A stretch of 7,180 nucleotides of DNA from Desulfurococcales archaeon (GTDB taxonomy: Archaea; Thermoproteota; Thermoprotei_A; Sulfolobales; AG1): contig JALXCO010000096.1 of the NCBI GenBank assembly GCA_026990885.1, positions 1 through 7,180 on the forward strand, given 5' to 3'. Position numbers and translations under genes: made by a program. Position 1 is the first letter of the stretch. The number at the start of each line of letters is the position of its first letter. This document shows positions 6,077-7,180 of the stretch, piece after piece. The notes under the pieces were generated by a model. That model worked only from the letters and a program-made list of their open reading frames with translations, searched no databases and had not been told where the DNA came from.

Positions 6077-6309
6077 AGCACGCAAGTATATGTTTATAGC
6101 CTCTACTGTATCCCTATCTGCAATTAGACCACATTTCCTGCATATTGCTAACCTATGGTCATAAACCAGCTTTGTTTCACATCTCGGACAGGTAGTTGAT
6201 GTGTTCTTTGGGCTCACAAATATTATAGGGACCTCATATTCTATTGCCTTGGATATTATAGCTGTCTGTAGCTTGCGATATGAAAACATTGAAAGCTTGC
6301 CTGCCATGC
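5945..6309 (-). mobile_element. 3'-end remnant of an IS200/IS605-type element
   Basis: The remnant comprises the last part of tnpB and the DNA just beyond it. Reading past the tnpB stop at 6053 in the same frame gives GEGGTIPQ, a TGA at 6028-6026, then TMKPEEGGEQEMSQ and a final TGA at 5983-5981. From memory, Met-Lys-Pro-rich tails of this type occur at the C-terminus of archaeal TnpB proteins, in the stretch that also encodes the guide (omega) RNA. The original gene therefore seems to have ended near 5981 and to have acquired two stops. The outer boundary must lie between there and the DUF104 coding part near 5940; I cannot place it exactly. No tnpA, no left end and no target duplication are visible. 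Confidence 0.6.
6053..6307 (-). pseudogene. tnpB: TnpB C-terminal fragment (RuvC-III and zinc finger)
   Basis: An 84-codon fragment of the RNA-guided endonuclease TnpB, whose full length is normally about 370-430 aa. Present are the KLSMFSYRKLQ helix, a four-cysteine zinc ribbon (C40, C43, C56, C59; TSTTCPRC and ICRKCG) and the RuvC-III motif ADRDTVEAINIY with catalytic D66. The RuvC-I and RuvC-II motifs and the whole N-terminal half are missing, so it cannot cut DNA. The ATG at 6307 has no ribosome-binding site, and a TAG lies six codons upstream in the same frame, so it is a truncated gene rather than a small one. Upstream sequence to 6429 does not read as TnpB in this frame. It overlaps the tail of the plus-strand DUF104 frame. 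Confidence 0.85.
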
Positions 6310-6429
6310 TGGCCCGATAGCTCTACCTATAGGCGCTATGCTGAACGTATATGCAACGCAGAACTTGAGCAAGTTGTTGTATCCCCAGCGCTCGGTAGAG
6401 ATATATTTTCAGAATTCTTAGTAGGTTAA
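6310..6429 (+). pseudogene. Possible C-terminal remnant of a protein gene
   Basis: An open plus-strand frame runs from an ATG at 6280 (inside the antisense of TnpB) to TAA at 6427-6429. Its second half reads YRRYAERICNAELE, then VVVSPALGRDIFSEF, and looks protein-like rather than random. The GRDIFSEF end recalls the GRDxLNxF close of retropepsin-like (clan AA) aspartic proteases, but this is a weak, from-memory resemblance. The minus strand is also open here (WGYNNLLKFCVAYTF), so the coding strand is not certain. If real, it could be what lay downstream of the DUF104 gene before the transposon arrived. Confidence 0.2.
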
Positions 6430-6489
6430 GTTTGTATGTAAGCTTCAAAAGGATAAATATTATACTTGGCATTGCTTTCGGTCGTAACA

Positions 6490-6496
6490 TTTAAAA
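6490..6496 (+). promoter_or_regulatory. TATA box of the RHH vapBC operon
   Basis: TTTAAAA, preceded by TAACA, predicts initiation near 6519. That leaves a leader of about 15 nt with GGTG at 6522-6525, 8 nt before the TTG start at 6534. Confidence 0.5.
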
Positions 6497-6499
6497 TCT

Positions 6500-6530
6500 A
6501 TGTATACATTAAGTCTTATATGGTGTATAC
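6500..6530 (+). promoter_or_regulatory. Candidate operator of the RHH vapBC operon
   Basis: A perfect 10-bp palindrome ATGTATACAT (6500-6509) is followed by a second TGTATAC (6524-6530), 23 bp from the first copy (6501-6507), about two helical turns. The pair spans the predicted start of transcription, where a ribbon-helix-helix antitoxin would repress. Confidence 0.4.
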
Positions 6531-6533
6531 GTA

Positions 6534-6752
6534 TTGTCTGACATAGTATCAGTTAGGGTGCCAAAGGAGCTTAAGGAGAAGATGAGAAAATACCATATTG
6601 ATTGGAGTAGAGAGGTTAGAAAATTTCTTGAGGAGCGTGTCAGGATTCTCGAGTTTCTAGAGATGCTGGATAACATTGAGAAGAAGGTGGAGAAGCGTAG
6701 AACAAGGGTGGACTCGGTAAAGCTCATTAGAAAGATGAGGGAGAAGCGTTGA
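6534..6752 (+). CDS. vapB: VapB-type antitoxin, ribbon-helix-helix family
   Basis: A 72-aa antitoxin. The N-terminal strand IVSVRVPKELKEKM (residues 4-17) and the helix WSREVRKFLEERVRILEFLE (24-43) match the MetJ/Arc/CopG ribbon-helix-helix fold, which dimerises to bind DNA with the strand. The remaining charged, Lys/Arg-rich helix (46-72) would bind the toxin. It starts at TTG 6534, the only start that keeps the whole strand; GGTG lies 8 nt upstream. Its stop overlaps the VapC start by 4 nt. It probably represses its own operon through the TGTATAC repeats just upstream. Confidence 0.85.
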   Translation: MSDIVSVRVPKELKEKMRKYHIDWSREVRKFLEERVRILEFLEMLDNIEKKVEKRRTRVDSVKLIRKMREKR

Positions 6753-7165
6753 TAGTGTTGGATGCATCCTTCCTAGTAAAGCTTGTGCTCGAGGAGAAGG
6801 ATTCGGGTAGGGCACGTAATCTAGCACGCTCATGGGCTAGAGGTGGAGAAGCTCTGGCAACAATAGACCTAGCGCTTCCTGAAGCTTTGAATGCTGTATG
6901 GAAGCATAGTCTAAAAATAGGCGACCTTGGCTGGGGCGAGGCGGTTGATAGCGTAAGAGACCTCTTAAAGATATGGGCAACACTAAGAGTGCATTCTTCA
7001 AAAGAGGTAGCAGAAGAAGCCTTCAGACTAGCACTAGAAGAAGATATAACAGTATACGATGCCCTCTACATACAACTAGCTAAATCTACAAGAGGAGGCC
7101 TAGCCACATTCGATGAGAAATTATCTAGAATTGCAGCGAAACACGGCATAGCAACATACCTTTAG
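6749..7165 (+). CDS. vapC: VapC-type PIN-domain ribonuclease toxin
   Basis: A 138-aa PIN-domain protein, predicted Mg2+-dependent ribonuclease toxin paired with the overlapping RHH antitoxin. The acidic active site is complete: D5 (MIVLDASFLV), E45 (LALPEALNAVW), D104 (ITVYDALYIQLA) and D122 (LATFDEKL). Length is typical. It starts at TTG 6749 in a TTGA overlap with the antitoxin stop, with GAGGGAG (6737-6743) 5 nt upstream, so the start is well supported. It belongs to a different PIN subgroup from the VapC at 4851-5285: the two share the fold and active-site pattern but little sequence. The stop is 15 bp from the window end, and no terminator is visible. Confidence 0.9.
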   Translation: MIVLDASFLVKLVLEEKDSGRARNLARSWARGGEALATIDLALPEALNAVWKHSLKIGDLGWGEAVDSVRDLLKIWATLRVHSSKEVAEEAFRLALEEDITVYDALYIQLAKSTRGGLATFDEKLSRIAAKHGIATYL

Positions 7166-7180
7166 AACCCATGTGAGCTA

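Noticed and set aside
6509..6727. Minus-strand ORF across the RHH antitoxin
   Set aside because: It is the antisense of a well-supported antitoxin with start, promoter and 4-bp overlap with vapC; composition is Ser/Phe/Leu-rich as expected for a shadow.

Overview
The window looks like chromosomal DNA of a hyperthermophilic crenarchaeon (Thermoprotei). The order cannot be fixed from the sequence; Desulfurococcales-like is my guess. The signs are AT-rich intergenic DNA, TATA boxes with A-rich BREs about 25 nt upstream of predicted starts, GAGGTG-type ribosome-binding sites, many TTG and GTG starts, ATA/AGG/AGA codon use, and protein families typical of that group. I see no rRNA, tRNA or CRISPR array.

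Layout, left to right. The 5' end of an unrecognised minus-strand gene leaves the window at base 1, behind a leaderless-type promoter. About 400 bp without a gene follow. Next is a solitary minus-strand GNAT acetyltransferase with its own strong promoter (1135-494). A minus-strand DUF433/DUF5615 pair follows (antitoxin-like 1897-1661, PIN-like toxin candidate 1680-1321). After 465 bp without a supported gene comes a two-gene minus-strand ABC-2 exporter operon (ATPase 4523-3576, permease 3568-2372). Its DNA looks more GC-rich than its flanks. A 327 bp gap contains a plus-strand promoter that leads only to a ten-codon ORF.

The right half is dominated by toxin-antitoxin (TA) genes. An AbrB-type VapB/PIN VapC pair lies on the minus strand (5539-4851). 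A decayed DUF104-type antitoxin on the plus strand (recognisable part about 5807-5935) has no toxin and runs into the 3' end of a minus-strand TnpB fragment of an IS200/IS605-type element. A ribbon-helix-helix VapB/PIN VapC pair on the plus strand (6534-7165) has a candidate operator over its start of transcription.

Four antitoxin types (DUF433, AbrB, DUF104, RHH) therefore occur within about 5.8 kb. All three recognisable toxins start with TTG, coupled to or inside the antitoxin's 3' end. The exporter and the acetyltransferase share no obvious pathway with the TA genes. I read the region as an accessory island that collects TA modules and transposon debris around an exporter operon. I do not see a clearly new multi-gene system; the best leads are the decayed antitoxin/TnpB junction, the conserved TTGATAGT toxin starts, the RHH operator and the promoter without a gene.
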